64,000 bases of DNA from Adineta ricciae (lineage: Eukaryota; Rotifera; Eurotatoria; Adinetida; Adinetidae): contig CAJNOJ010000008.1 in NCBI GenBank assembly GCA_905250025.1, positions 124,001-188,000 of the forward strand, in the 5' to 3' direction. Numbering within the stretch: the first letter of the stretch is position 1; the number at the start of each line of letters is the position of its first letter. The position numbers were made by a program, and so were the translations under genes. The notes beneath the pieces were generated by a model. That model saw only the letters and a list, made by a program, of their open reading frames with translations. It ran no database searches and had not been told where the DNA came from. This document shows, piece after piece, positions 28,682-43,272 of this stretch.

Positions 28682-30688
28682 TTAGATATTGTCGATATCA
28701 ATAATTTCGCCATTGTGTTCAATCTTGTCTTCCACCACATCCCTAGTTACTGGCTCCTTTATAACTTCTATGCCACCACCAGCTCTGTGACTGAAATCAA
28801 TCTAAACAACAACAACAACAACATTCACCTTCAATCAACATTCTCAACACCGTTCTCCTACCTCCGGCTCAGCATGACCATCACTATTCTCATCGTCATC
28901 ATCTTCGTCACTTGATTCTTCAGCGGTCTTCAACCATTGGATGAACTCGTTTGCCATCTCACGTATTTCCTTCGCTGTGACTTTGTCCGTGTATCGTTTC
29001 GATGCCTTTTCATGCCATCGNATCTAAACAACAACAACAACAACATTCACCTTCAATCAACATTCTCAACACCGTTCTCCTACCTCCGGCTCAGCATGAC
29101 CATCACTATTCTCATCGTCATCATCTTCGTCACTTGATTCTTCAGCGGTCTTCAACCATTGGATGAACTCGTTTGCCATCTCACGTATTTCCTTCGCTGT
29201 GACTTTGTCCGTGTATCGTTTCGATGCCTTTTCATGCCATCGATAGAATGTCTCTTCTTCAACCAGATCTTCATCGTACAGCTTCAGCAAGATCTTCGAC
29301 ATTGTCTTTTTGTTGTAGATCTTTGCGCGAACATCAGCTCGTTCACCAATCAGTGCTTCGATGGCATGTAACAGATACTTTTGGCCTTTGGCATTCTTTG
29401 TACACAACTAAAACATGATAAGCGAACAACGAGATGACGATCGAGCTCAACCGCCTCGAGACAACGTGGTTACCTTTGAGAGTAGCACTTTGTATTCGTC
29501 AATCTCTTTGATGATGTTCTCTGTGAAGATGCATTGTGCAACAACAAACGGTGCTTGTTCCATGATTTCGAGTCGTTCAGCTTCGGCAACGATGTCTTTG
29601 ATGGTTTCGATCTCGTTCAGTTGTTTGTCCTTTTTCTTCTTCTACATAAACAGAGGGTCAGCGACGATAAGGGTAAGGGTAGGATATGACATACCTCGAC
29701 GAGACGGTTGAACTGGTCACATCGCTCGTTCAATGGCTTATCGAGATCGTTGGTTTGTATCATGCCTTTGATCTGTGAAGTGAGGTCGTCGACGGCTGGT
29801 GTCAGGTCATCGCCCCAGTCTTCATCGTCATCTTCTTCGTCACCACCTTGATCTTTGGAGTGGCCATTCTAAGTGAGAAAAGCAGAAAAGTGGTAGACGA
29901 TGATGTTAATGAGATGATCTTACTGATTTGGTTGCATGTTCATTTGGACTGCCTTCATCAGAATCTCTGGTATTGCCAGATGAGTGTGCATTTTTCTTGC
30001 TACCTTTCGATTTGCCTTTGGTTTTAGTGTCTGCAGGTGTTTCAGTTTTGTTTTCCTGTAGAAAATAGGATGAGTATAGAGAAGAGAGGGGGAGGAGGGT
30101 GGTAGGGGCTGACTTACAGCGTCTGGTGGATTTTTGGCGATGTAGGTGGTGAGTTTGTGTGAAGCCATGTTGATGGTGCCTTGGTAGCCACATGCAGCGC
30201 ACACTTGATGAATTTCACCACCATTCCGTTTACGAAAACTCTAAAAATATATCGGACGTATGAAGAAAGAAAATATTAAGTGCCACTTACCAATTGAGTT
30301 TCCGGATTATCACAGTTTGGACATAGAACAAATCGTTTGATGAAACCATCAAGGAGATTCTGAAGTTTTTCGCAGTCGTGTGATCCGTTTACAATGTATC
30401 GATCTTCTTTTGCATTCATTTGAACTTGTGCACCAAGTTCACAACCAAAGAACTTGGTCACATCTATTGATTCAGATAGAAAAATAATGGAAAATTTTTG
30501 TTTGGAGAAGAAGAAGATGGTTTAGCCTCACAAGTTGTGGGTCGATTGAGAGCTTTAGCGATTGCAGTAGCGTTGACTACAACAGTTTTGATGCCATTTC
30601 CAGTGCCTTCAACTTTAGCTATAAGTTTCGGCATCTTATAGCGATAGAACATATCATTTGTTTGACGATTAACATTGATCATAGCCAT
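28682..30688 (-). CDS. EIF5: eIF5 copy 1 (GTPase-activating initiation factor), carrying an assembly duplication
   Basis: eIF5 stimulates GTP hydrolysis by eIF2 on the scanning 43S complex and controls start-codon selection. The N-terminal domain starts at ATG 30688: [72 protein letters not shown] zinc ribbon follows ([10 protein letters not shown] ... CAACGYQG). The middle is charged and Ser/Lys-rich ([10 protein letters not shown], then [11 protein letters not shown]). The C-terminal W2 domain includes [18 protein letters not shown], ending in an acidic tail and DIDNI. Arg15 of human eIF5, the GAP residue in the FYRYKMP context, is preserved. The penultimate exon is interrupted by a single N at 29021 with 221 bp duplicated on both sides. 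Copy 2 lacks this, so I regard this gene as intact and the duplication as artefact. Confidence 0.92.
28800..29242. repeat. 221-bp direct duplication across a single N, probable assembly artefact
   Basis: 28800-29020 and 29022-29242 read the same, from ATCTAAACAAC to CATGCCATCG, on either side of the N at 29021. The unit falls inside an exon and intron of eIF5 copy 1 and would break it. The paralogous stretch in copy 2 has the unit once. This is what unmerged overlapping contig ends look like. Confidence 0.85.
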
Positions 30689-31620
30689 GATTGTCGAAAA
30701 TTATTGATCATTACGTGGTGACGATGTTACTGCTCTTTCGTCGTTTGCATATCAAAAGAAAATCGGTGCGAACACCAATCAACGATTATCTGCATCTAAC
30801 CAATAACAGAAACAATATAGAATATAGTAATAAATCCATAAAGTACCACCGATATCTGTCCGTCCATTCATGTAAATGTTCAATACAGGCCTACATGTGT
30901 CTAACTAAAAAATGAATTTTAGAAGAAAGATCAATGCGATGCAATGTCTTGGATTTCTTTTGATGTGCTATAAGTATATGGCTTTTACTGAGTAAACTTT
31001 TGTGGCAAAATAATATTAGTACAAAAGATCTTTCCAGACGCGGAAAAGCGTCAGATAATTGTCGGATATTCATTGATGACAGAGGAAGTTGACAAAATTT
31101 AGTGCGGTGCTTCATTATTTCCTTGAAGAACTTCAACATTTTCTTCTGAACAGAATTACATAGGACACATGTTTGAGCACGGTGCAATTGATATGTATTG
31201 ACTTATAGTTGCTGAACGAAATTCTATCCGGATGTTCTGTCGTCATCATACACCAAACAACGTGGTGCTTTGATGTGATCTCAGCAGCTCACACCTCTCT
31301 TTCTGAGGTACTCGACTCAACTGTTGTAAATTATATATATATATATGAACTTTCGAGCGCCGCACAAATTACTTCCAAAAAAATGAATTTTCAGCGGGAA
31401 AGGAAAGACAGATTTAAAAAAGCTTCATGTTTTATCACGAGAACTTTTTATATCTATATTCAGTTCCGAGACTTTAACAGTAACAAGTCATGCTGAACAT
31501 CTAATTTGCTAGTTAAATAGGGCTCTTCGACCGCGAAAATTGCATCGATTGAAAGTGGCATACATTTATTGAAGAAAGAGATGTTTTGATTCGTTATAAA
31601 TATCTCTACTCATATTCATC
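30689..31620. other. Spacer between eIF5 copy 1 and GPCR pseudogene
   Basis: About 930 bp of non-coding sequence holding the eIF5 upstream region. It has a short (TA)n run near 31331-31345. Small ORFs carry no recognisable motif. Confidence 0.5.
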
Positions 31621-32634
31621 ATGCCATCATCGTTGAGAACATCTTGCACACTCGCAGAAGAGCAAATAACTATCTATGGTAGTTTTCTTCTATTCGCCAT
31701 GGGTGCAGCAGGTTCAGTACTCAATATTCTTGTTTTTCTTACTCTTCGCGCGTGCCGACAAAGCTCATGTGCTTTTTATCTCACTCCCATGTCTGACGTT
31801 AACTTAGGATACTTACTGAATTCCGTATTACCTCGCGTTCTGTTAGTGGTGTATGGTAATGACGGAACCAAGAATTCGTTATTTTATTGCTGGTTTCCAA
31901 ACTACTTAGCCACAGTGTGTTCAATCTTATCTTTAACATGTTTTTGCTTAGCTACCATGAACCAATATTTCGCTGCATGTACTCGATCTCGATTTCATCG
32001 ATGGTGTAATATCAGATTCGCTCAACGCTTGGTCATAATTTTTAGTGTTGTATGGATTCTACAGTATTCCATATCTTTTTTCTCTTTAATCATGTTCGTT
32101 CATCCATTTCTCAAAAAATCGACCGTGTCATGACAAACACCTTCTATATCCAATATCGTGCCTACTGTATTGTTATTGTTCTCATGAGGATTTCACCTAC
32201 GTCCATCACAACGTTCAACAACCAGCATATCGGACAGTTCCAATCGTTCGACGAGAATTAGATAGACAACTGACAGTGATGGTCCTAACACATGTTGTTC
32301 TCGATTGTTTTGCTTTAATACCATTTACTGTTTCGTATATTGTTCAATTGAATACAAACCAAGTAAACAATGCAGTGGTGGAAACACCAGTCCATTTTGC
32401 TTACAACACTGTCATCATCGTCAGTTTTTTCCATTTTCCAGTAAACATGATATAGTCAACCTCCCTGGTTTAGAATTTTGTTTCTGTTCTTCATTTTCAA
32501 GTCCATTCTATATTTATATTTGTGCGTCCGAAAGATTCCGCCGACAATTACTACAAATTTTACAGAATATTCATTTTAACCTATTCAAGGCAACACCAAA
32601 AATAGCTATCAACCAGATGGCACCTACAGATTAA
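31621..32634 (+). pseudogene. Rhodopsin-class GPCR, broken by at least three frame disruptions
   Basis: The first frame (31621-32133) encodes transmembrane spans 1-4: FLLFAMGAAGSVLNILVFLT, then LATVCSILSLTCFCLATMNQ (TM3) and RLVIIFSVVWILQYSISFF (TM4). The frame changes near an A-run at about 32114-32119, after which TNTFYIQYRAYCIVIVLM resembles TM5. It changes again after PTSITT, giving AYRTVPIVRRELDRQLTV and VMVLTHVVLDCFALIPF (loop 3 and TM6). A third change precedes SPFYIYICASERFRRQL, which matches the TM7 end and helix 8. Read in order, the pieces make one peptide-receptor-like GPCR, part of the large FMRFamide-receptor-like set I associate with rotifers. No single frame covers it and introns do not repair the breaks, because good splice pairs are absent. 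It sits between the two eIF5 copies. Confidence 0.75.
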
Positions 32635-32930
32635 CGCCAAACTAACCATTCGAGTATAATTGTTGTAGTTTCTGTCGTGCGTTTAAATGATGCTCAAATG
32701 AATCTAGTCAAAATCCGTTTTTTGCGTTTATTTTCTTGAATAAATAATCTGTTTGCAACAGTGAGAAAAGGGATAGAGTGGAGAACGTAGAATAGACAAC
32801 AGCAGTGATAGAGATAGCAAGGAAAGAATAAACGAAGGCAAAGAAAATGAACAAGAATGACAAACTAAATGAAGCGATACAATAAGCGACTGATCAGCAG
32901 AAAAAAAAAGAAAAGAAATAAAGTAAACTC

Positions 32931-34868
32931 TTAGATATTGTCGATATCAATAATTTCGCCATTGTGTTCAATCTTGTCTTCCACCACATCCTTAGTTACT
33001 GGCTCCTTTATAACTTCTATGCCACCACCAGCTCTGTGAGTGAAATCGATCTAAACAACAACAACAACAACATTCACCTTCAATCAACATTCTCAACACC
33101 GTTCTCCTACCTCCGGCTCAGCATGACCATCACTATTCTCATCGTCATCATCTTCGTCACTTGATTCTTCAGCGGTCTTCAACCATTGGATGAACTCGTT
33201 TGCCATCTCACGTATTTCCTTCGCTGTGACTTTGTCCGTGTATCGTTTCGATGCCTTTTCATGCCATCGATAGAATGTCTCTTCTTCAACCAGATCTTCA
33301 TCGTACAGCTTCAGCAAGATCTTCGACATTGTCTTTTTGTTGTAGATCTTTGCGCGAACATCAGCTCGTTCACCAATCAGTGCTTCGATGGCATGTAACA
33401 GATACTTTTGGCCTTTGGCATTCTTTGTACACAACTAAAACATGATAAGCGAACAACGAGATGACGATCGAGCTCAACCGCCTCGAGACAACGTGGTTAC
33501 CTTTGAGAGTAGCACTTTGTATTCGTCAATCTCTTTGATGATGTTCTCTGTGAAGATGCATTGTGCAACAACAAACGGTGCTTGTTCCATGATTTCGAGT
33601 CGTTCAGCTTCGGCAACGATGTCTTTGATGGTCTCGATCTCGTTCAGTTGTTTGTCCTTTTTCTTCTTCTACATAAACAGAGGGTCAGCGACGATAAGGG
33701 TAAGGGTAGGATATGACATACCTCGACGAGACGGTTGAACTGGTCACATCGCTCGTTCAATGGCTTATCGAGATCGTTGGTTTGTATCATGCCTTTGATC
33801 TGTGAAGTGAGGTCGTCGACGGCTGGTGTCAGGTCATCGCCCCAGTCTTCATCGTCATCTTCTTCGTCACCACCTTGATCTTTGGAGTGGCCATTCTAAG
33901 TGAGAAAAGCAGAAAAGTGGTAGACGATGATGTTAATGAGATGATCTTACTGATTTGGTTGCATGTTCATTTGGACTGCCTTCATCAGAATCTCTGGTAT
34001 TGCCAGATGAGTGTGCATTTTTCTTGCTACCTTTCGATTTGCCTTTGGTTTTAGTGTCTGCAGGTGTTTCAGTTTTGTTTTCCTGTAGAAAATAGGATGA
34101 GTATAGAGAAGAGAGGGGGAGGAGGGTGGTAGGGGCTGACTTACAGCGTCTGGTGGATTTTTGGCGATATAGGTGGTGAGTTTGTGTGAAGCCATGTTGA
34201 TGGTGCCTTGGTAGCCACATGCAGCGCACACTTGATGAATATCACCACCGTTTCGCTTACTACTGAAACTCTAAAGAACAGAAAAGTATTGTAAGTGAAA
34301 ACGGGTTTGATTCGGATATCTAATATGAAAATTAAGATTATGTGTGTAGACATACACCAGTGTAAAACAGATTTGTGCCTCGCATTCTTGAATGTTATGG
34401 CGACACTGATGAATTCCAGCTGAGTGGAAATTCTTTCAACATTCCGATTTGATTAGATTGTAAGGTCAAACGTACCAATTTTGTCTCCGGATTGTCACAA
34501 TTTGGACATAGAACAAATCGTTTGATGAAACCATCAAGGAGATTCTGAAGTTTTTCGCAGTCGTGTGATCCGTTTACAATGTATCGATCTTCTTTTGCAT
34601 TCATTTGAACTTGTGCACCAAGTTCACAACCAAAGAATTTTGTAACATCTAATAATAAAGAGAAATAAAAGATTGCGTTGATATAAGGTCAACTGAGAAC
34701 AAATTACTTACATGTTGTTGGTCGATTAAGAGCTTTGGCGATAGCGGTTGCATTGACGATAACAGTTTTGATGCCATTTCCAGTGCCTTCAACTTTAGCT
34801 ATAAGTTTCGGCATCTTATAGCGATAGAACATATCATTTGTTTGACGATTAACATTGATCATAGCCAT
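32931..34868 (-). CDS. EIF5: eIF5 copy 2 (GTPase-activating initiation factor)
   Basis: Same gene structure and orientation as copy 1, about 4.0 kb away, with the same stop context and start [12 protein letters not shown]. All domains are intact: N-terminal GAP domain, zinc ribbon ([10 protein letters not shown] ... CAACGYQG), charged middle and W2 domain. From the stop up to about 34240 it is almost base-for-base the same as copy 1, including introns. Upstream of that the introns differ completely, one being about 200 bp here against about 50 bp in copy 1, and the protein differs at [10 protein letters not shown] versus FRKRNGGEI. Exon 1 and much of exon 2 are again nearly the same. Residue differences near the C-terminus include Thr for Ser in DF[TS]HRAG and Lys for Arg in VT[KR]DV. 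This is a true paralogue, probably homogenised by gene conversion. Confidence 0.93.
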
Positions 34869-36474
34869 GGCTATATAGAATAGGTTGATATATTGATGTG
34901 CGAGGGATGATTCTCAAGGGAATGAGTGAATATTAGATTTTGGCGGTATTTTTTGTATCGCGATGAAGTTGAGCGTTTCTGTCTAGCGAAAGACGATTTG
35001 GTCGACGAATTGCCAGATGGGCATGAAACATGTAACATAGAATATTGAACAACGGTCGGTTCCTTTGTTCGTCTATAATGACAATAATGGCCGTGGGCTA
35101 CTGCTTGTATATCTAATATGAAAATCAGTTGACTTGGGTTCAATTTCATTCACACGGAAAATCTTACTTCGAATCGACAACTTCATAAAGAAACTAAACT
35201 TTCAATTGGAGATCAGCTGTTAACTGCTTTGTGCGTATAGGACGAATAGAGTCAGATATCTGAAATTCGAAATGAAATAGATGATGAAATGTTTGTCGAT
35301 TTATAAGAGAAAAACAAGGTAGGCGTTGGCGGTAAATGACGCACACATAGGGAAAAACAATTGCATTGATGTTACGCAACTAAGGAAGAAACCAGTTGTA
35401 TGTAAAAGAAAAAAATCAATCTTAAGTATTTGAGCGCGTTTTTGTTAAATAAAAACAAAGAACATAATCCATTATATTGCATAGAATTTAGCGGTATTGT
35501 GAAGGTCGTTTTTATTACCGTTCGTTCGTTCGTAGGTACACATCTTACGTGGTAGAAATGGCTATGATAGATGTAATGCAATGAGTAGTCTTGTTTTATA
35601 ATCGCACAACAACCATTAGCAATGTTCCGAATAGAGGAAAAAGGAACACTAGTGAATTTTCTGTTAATATGTAATTAGACATTTGTTAATATGAATAGAA
35701 AAGCTAAATAAATTATACAAATAATGAAACAAATGAGTGAGCGAATATTTTTCTCATTAAAGATGGCGGTAGTATTCAATATGACTCCATGTGTTCTTCT
35801 TCTTCTCCCGGATTTCGGCCGACGCATTAAATTTTGCCATCGACAAGTATGAAACACAGTCGAGAGAGAGAAATGAGACGAAGAAAAAAAATTGCATTTG
35901 TTCTCTTTTATGAGATGCGATGAAGAGAAAAACACCCTCTCATTGCAGAGCAGTTTGCACGTTGGGAATAAAAGGAAACTAGCAACTCCTTACTGGCTGA
36001 TTTAAGAATAGGAAAGCTCCCATTAGTCACTTTGCTGTCATAAAGTAAGACGATTATCCAAGTTTCATGGACTGATCAAATTTAACCGAAACACTCTGAT
36101 TGATCTAATGTAGTACTGTTCTTTGCGCCTCTATTGACTTTGTAAACTTACTCCACTAAGGAAGGTATTATAAATGTCATCAGGCTCCATTACTAATATT
36201 TTTTATGAGTTTTTACGAATTTCGTTGCTTCCATCGTGAGAGTTTCAAGAGTGTCTACTGTTTGTCATATGAATTAGTCATACTTCACTAAACATTCTTT
36301 ATTATAACGATGAGAGGTAATTCGTCGATTCTACTTAATTTATCATACAATTGGCAGTCTCTTTGAAAGTATTCTTTACCAAAAATGCATCTGCATAAAC
36401 CTTTTATTAGTCGAACTATTTGACATATCAATTCTCTCTTTATTGTAGATTCATAGAGAATTTGAAACAGAACA
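34869..36474. other. Spacer between eIF5 copy 2 and LITAF-like gene
   Basis: About 1.6 kb upstream of both neighbours, which diverge. Open frames here are short and lack motifs. No RNA gene or repeat was recognised. Confidence 0.5.
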
Positions 36475-36944
36475 ATGAATGAAAATTACCACTCGGCTCC
36501 ACCACCGTACAGTAAGTTATCGCATATACATTCTTCGTGACGAATAATATTCTGTATTCTTTAGTGGACGTCGTCGGTAAATACCCTCAGTATGTTCCCG
36601 GCGAACGCGCAGGTGCTTATGCAGTGCCACCACAAGAACTCATGCCTGATCCTAACGCAGTCAAGTATCCCGGTGCACCGATTGCTTATGCAGTGCAAAG
36701 TGCTCCTCTGACAACATTCGCGAAGAACCCTGTTCATTGTTGTTGTCCAAATTGTCAATCTTTAGTTGTTACTCGCGTAGAACAAACGAGTGGACTGTTG
36801 GCATGGCTTATATGTCTTTTCCTGGTTATATTTGGTTGCTGGCTCGGCTGTTGCCTTATTCCGTTCTGCGTATCAGATCTGCAAAATGTTCAGCATTACT
36901 GTCCTAATTGTAATGCTTATATCGGTGAATATCGTCCTCTCTAA
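36475..36944 (+). CDS. LITAF-domain membrane protein
   Basis: Two exons (36475-36511, 36565-36944) give 138 residues. LITAF/SIMPLE proteins are monotopic proteins of late endosomes and lysosomes that bind zinc and ESCRT or NEDD4-type partners. The N-terminus is Pro/Tyr-rich and contains APPPY, a PY-type WW-binding motif split by the intron. The LITAF domain begins HCCCPNCQSLVVTRVE. A hydrophobic membrane-dipping stretch with Cys follows (LLAWLICLFLVIFGCWLGCC), then the second zinc knuckle (HYCPNCNAYIGEY). Arrangement and length match LITAF/CDIP1 homologues. Confidence 0.92.
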
Positions 36945-37837
36945 ATCGTTTTTCATTTCATATATCGCCCAAAAATTTAATATATTTAACTCACACATAC
37001 TCATGTACGTGCTTTAACTATTTTGTCTTGCATTAAATTCGAGTCTTCGTATAATTTCAAGCACGTCTGAAAGATTTTCATGCGAGTTTTACACAATTAA
37101 CATCGTTGCATATGAGAAAGATGAATAAATAAAAGGACGCATTGTCTCGAAGAATTACTATTTCCAGAAACGCTGACAATGTAAGTAGATCAGTTCTATA
37201 AAAAAAAAAGAACTTCATTATAATTGAATATTGTGACGTTTCCCGAAACAAACACGTATCATTCTGATGAATTATGAGATTTAATGATGAATTAAACTGA
37301 CGTAAGCAAATGTCGACAAGAGCGTGAAGAGGAAAATGAAATACAATGCAGTCTTGACACAGCAAGACAGTTTTAATCAAAACGGTATTCATCGAATTTG
37401 CTTCTTTTCTTCTGCATCATGCTCAACAAGAGCAGCAGATCACTATGTCATCACATTCTACAAGTCTATTTTTATCGGAACAAGAACTTCAGAAAGAGTA
37501 TGAATTATATAAATTAACCGATATTACGTGTTAAATTACCAATTCCAGGAACATCGACAACACGTGGAAGATTATTTAAGGAATAGTGTGAACCTAATCC
37601 TTGTACGCCGAGACATCATTAGCAAGTATTAACTGGAGCAGAAAAATACCTGCATGTCACGTAAATCGAGGTGTGAAGAGTCAAATATGCATGTTATTGG
37701 CCCAAAAGGCAATAACATGCATATTGATATATGCGATTTTCATGTTCAGATAAACATCAACTTAACATCATAGCAATGGTTGCCATGATGAATTTCATTT
37801 TATTTCTTTAAATACATGAAAACGATTACAATACTGA
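36945..37837. other. Convergent spacer between LITAF-like and IFT52
   Basis: About 890 bp between two 3' ends. A perfect long hairpin at 37685-37724 is listed separately. No coding exon was recognised. Confidence 0.5.
37685..37724. repeat. 15-bp perfect inverted repeat with 10-nt loop
   Basis: ATATGCATGTTATTG (37685-37699) and its exact reverse complement (37710-37724) are separated by gcccaaaagg, whose CC and GG can extend the stem with a bulge. It lies about 115 bp past the IFT52 stop on the transcribed side. It might be an mRNA 3'-end hairpin, a small hairpin precursor or a transposon remnant; I see no target-site duplication. Confidence 0.75.
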
Positions 37838-39841
37838 TTAATCGACAACAAGATGATCGAAGTTCGATGCCGCGCCGCCTCCCATTCCGAATGTATATCG
37901 ACCTGGATCAAGGGAATTATGACCAGCCATATAATCATCGTCCATCTAAAACGAAAAACAATTTTCCAAACCTTTTCTACTTTGCCCGTCATAATATCTG
38001 CTTACGCCTGGATGATACGTTCGTTTAAATTCAAATAACTGTGTCACAACGAATTCAAGAATTTGTTTGGCACCACGTTGTTCTGCGGGCATACGACTGG
38101 ATATACCCGCGATATTTCCGAATTCTTTAACAAACAGATCTAAATCGTGTTCCGAACACTTGTTCGTTAATTGATTTAAACGTGATGTTTCCGAAGCAAA
38201 ATAATCTTCGAGATCAAACAATTCCAATGCAGGAGGCTCACAGTCCCGAAATACTGGCGGATAAACAGCTGGTTTCAACGGTGGCATTGGAACTTCGAAT
38301 TGAGGTTTAATCAACGTCAACGGTTCATGTTTCATTTGCAACTCATCATATGCGCTAAAAGATTCTTTAAATAACCAAATTGTTATTCATAATTTGAGCT
38401 TACCGGATCATTTTAGGTATGAGTGTCAAATCCAAATTGTATAATTGTGTATCTAGTAATTTGCGCACATCTTTAGGTAATTCCTCAACGTCGTGTAAAC
38501 TGCATTTTAACATTTCTGACATTGCTAACAGATCGGGCGATAACATCTCATCAGATATCTAGGAGACAAATATATACTGTGTGATGGTAAACTATGCCGT
38601 CCGATTACTTACATCAGGTACTTCAGCATCGATGTCATTCAGACGAAATGATGGGTTTGTAAGAAATTCTATCACAACATCCTTGGAAAAAAACGCAAAA
38701 TTTTCTGATCTGGAATTACCTAGCAAATGACTTACTAATAATCGTCGATTCTGTTCCTTTTCCAAGTAATTATCATGAAAAATCATTGTCGAACCACACA
38801 CACATAGGCGACCTCCATTCTACGAATAAAAAAATGACTTTTTACCCTTTCGATTTGGTTTTGCCTAACAAACTTTGGATGGCGATGTATAAAAAGCACA
38901 AATGGCTCGTTGAGTTGGTAAACAAGTTGTACCAGTTGACAGAACAGGTACAGATGGTGGTTGAACATTCAAAGATGCTCCGAACGGATAAACAAATTCC
39001 AAAGAACTAGAAATGAATCCAGTAATCTTAGATATACGATTGAAAAATGCGAGTTTACCGTGCCACTTGAGCGCGTAATGATTTGTCCACTACAACTGCA
39101 TTTTGACTTTTTTTATTCTTTGGTGTTGGTGCAGTCGAAGCAATTATATGCGCATTTTCAGCTACAGCTCGATTTAGAACACCATCAAGAACCAATGCTT
39201 CTTTTGGATAAAAATATTTATAATACGCCGCCCGAATGACACTGTCTGCAAAAAAAGATTTCAATAGAAATCTAATTGAATTCAAAGAAAGCTTACCATC
39301 GTTCACTTCAATACCATAGGTTTTTAGAAATGTATTCACATTTGTATTCTGTCGAGACTCTCCACCTTCATTTAGTGTCAATAAAATACTTCCGCCATTG
39401 TCGATATATCGTTTCATCGAATCATACTGAAAGGACAATGCCCGGAATGATGTTTGTCATCGAATTCAACTAACTTACTTCTTGAGGTGTAAATTTTTCT
39501 CTTGGATTAGCAATCATAAACACACGAAATGGTGTTAAACGCTCGGCAGTGATTTCTTCTCGATGACTACAAACGACGATCATAAATACACACGAGAATA
39601 TAGAAATGAAACCAGTTACTTTGACAATTTCCAATTTTTCAAATGCATTTGTAACTTTTTAAAGCCACTTGTCAACGATGTTTGCTCATTTTTCGATTGA
39701 TCGAAAAGGATATTATTGTTACCATTTCCTGCTTGTTTGCCCTGTCCACCTCGATCATCACCGTTCTAAAATATTTCAACAGCGAAACATTGACTGTTCA
39801 AAGTTATCTGTGAAAAATATCCATACTTCTGTCGGAGCCAT
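37838..39841 (-). CDS. IFT52: Intraflagellar transport protein IFT52
   Basis: IFT52 is a core IFT-B subunit needed to build cilia and flagella. It binds IFT88, IFT70 and IFT46. The start is MAPTE at 39841, followed by a 59-bp intron and a Gly/Asn-rich N-terminus. Then come ILFDQSKNEQTS and the GIFT domain: YIDNGGSILLTLNEGGESR, TYGIEVND, YYKYFYPKEALVLDGVLNR. Further on are PYGASLNVQPPSVPVLSTGS, CYPLNEPFVLFIHR and GRLCVCGSTMIFHDNYLEK. The C-terminal IFT46-binding part contains HEPLTLIKPQFEVPMPPLKP and ALELFDLEDYFASE, and the protein ends FDHLVVD. The order matches human IFT52 throughout. At least eight short exons are needed. A ciliated animal is implied. It diverges from choline kinase across about 325 bp. 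Confidence 0.95.
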
Positions 39842-40166
39842 TTTGTTTTCAGCGTCAATTGATTACTGAATGTGATTATACGTACCTCTCATATAACAGC
39901 CATGTTGAGTCGTCGACTGTTGCTAGGCGACATCCCTTCAATAGTATCGCGATAAGAAGAAAAGAGTTTATGCGTCATCATTGACACGATGCTAGTGTAG
40001 AATGACTCATTCGTCTAGTAAGATGAGTTAGTCAGGATAAAATTCTCTATTTATATACGAAATATTCGAGTAGCAGTCTCACTTTGATGATACAAAATAC
40101 GACAATATTGTATGCATTTAGTTTGATTTGTTTCTGTAGATCTGTATTAATATTAATTCTTTATTC
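39842..40166. other. Divergent upstream region, IFT52 / choline kinase
   Basis: 325 bp between two divergent start codons. No specific element was recognised. Confidence 0.5.
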
Positions 40167-42431
<2,265 letters not shown>

Positions 42432-43272
42432 TTCTGCACTTAATAGTATTTATCCGAGCGATCTGAGAAGAAAACTTTTTTTTTTGTTGTTGCTGTGATT
42501 CAATTTCCCACTGTTTCGCTTTTCTTGTTTTTAGTTTTGAATAAGATGCAAAGCGGTTCCTGAATGGATCACATGCTCAATCTTTGATTTCTTCTGGCCA
42601 TGAACATAGGAGGAAATTTGTATGTATGACCCTGATCGATGAGCGACCCACTAGTGCATAATGACCATGATAGATAGTAATGAAATTAGAACATCCCTTG
42701 CCCTTCTTCTTCTCTTCTCTCATATGGCTGGTGTCATTAACTTGTTCTCTGTCTTGCGAGATACTCGTTCATCGTCGAATGCTAGAACTATACAAACAAA
42801 TCTTCTCATTGCTTTCCAGCGCATATGGAGGATATTGTCAAAGAAACCAATTCACTTCTCCTTCGTCTTTAACTGGCATTTCAATGGAAAACGTTGATCG
42901 TAATTATATACGCATGCAATTGATTATTTAATCGATAACCTTTTTAACGAAGATTTGATCATTGAGTACGAAATGTGATTAGACATGTATGTAACGGGGA
43001 GGGAAGAGAGAAAAATCTTTGTTTTCTGTTCTGGCATGTGAATTTCTGTTCTTTTCTCTTGCCAAGATTGTTATTGAGAGAAAAGAAAAGAAACTACCTC
43101 TGTAAGTTTTGTTTTTCTTCATGTACATTGGTATGACGTTCTTCGGATTAGAAATACTATGTCCATATGCTGTTGTCTTTCATCTATCATTGTTTATGAT
43201 ACATTTTATTCGAAGATTCTATTGTCATGCGAAGCATTATTGTTTTGTTTTAGATATTGTTCTTATTCAAAC
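42432..43272. other. Spacer between choline kinase and GGPP synthase
   Basis: About 840 bp including the 3' flank of choline kinase and the upstream region of GGPP synthase. No exon was recognised. Confidence 0.5.

Noticed and set aside
29641..29690. Telomere-like GGGTAAGGGTAGG in an eIF5 intron
   Set aside because: Only two irregular units, within a normal short intron that is also present in copy 2.
28500..29700. True internal tandem repeat in eIF5
   Set aside because: The repeat is joined by a single N, would destroy the gene, and is single-copy in the paralogue at 32931-34868.
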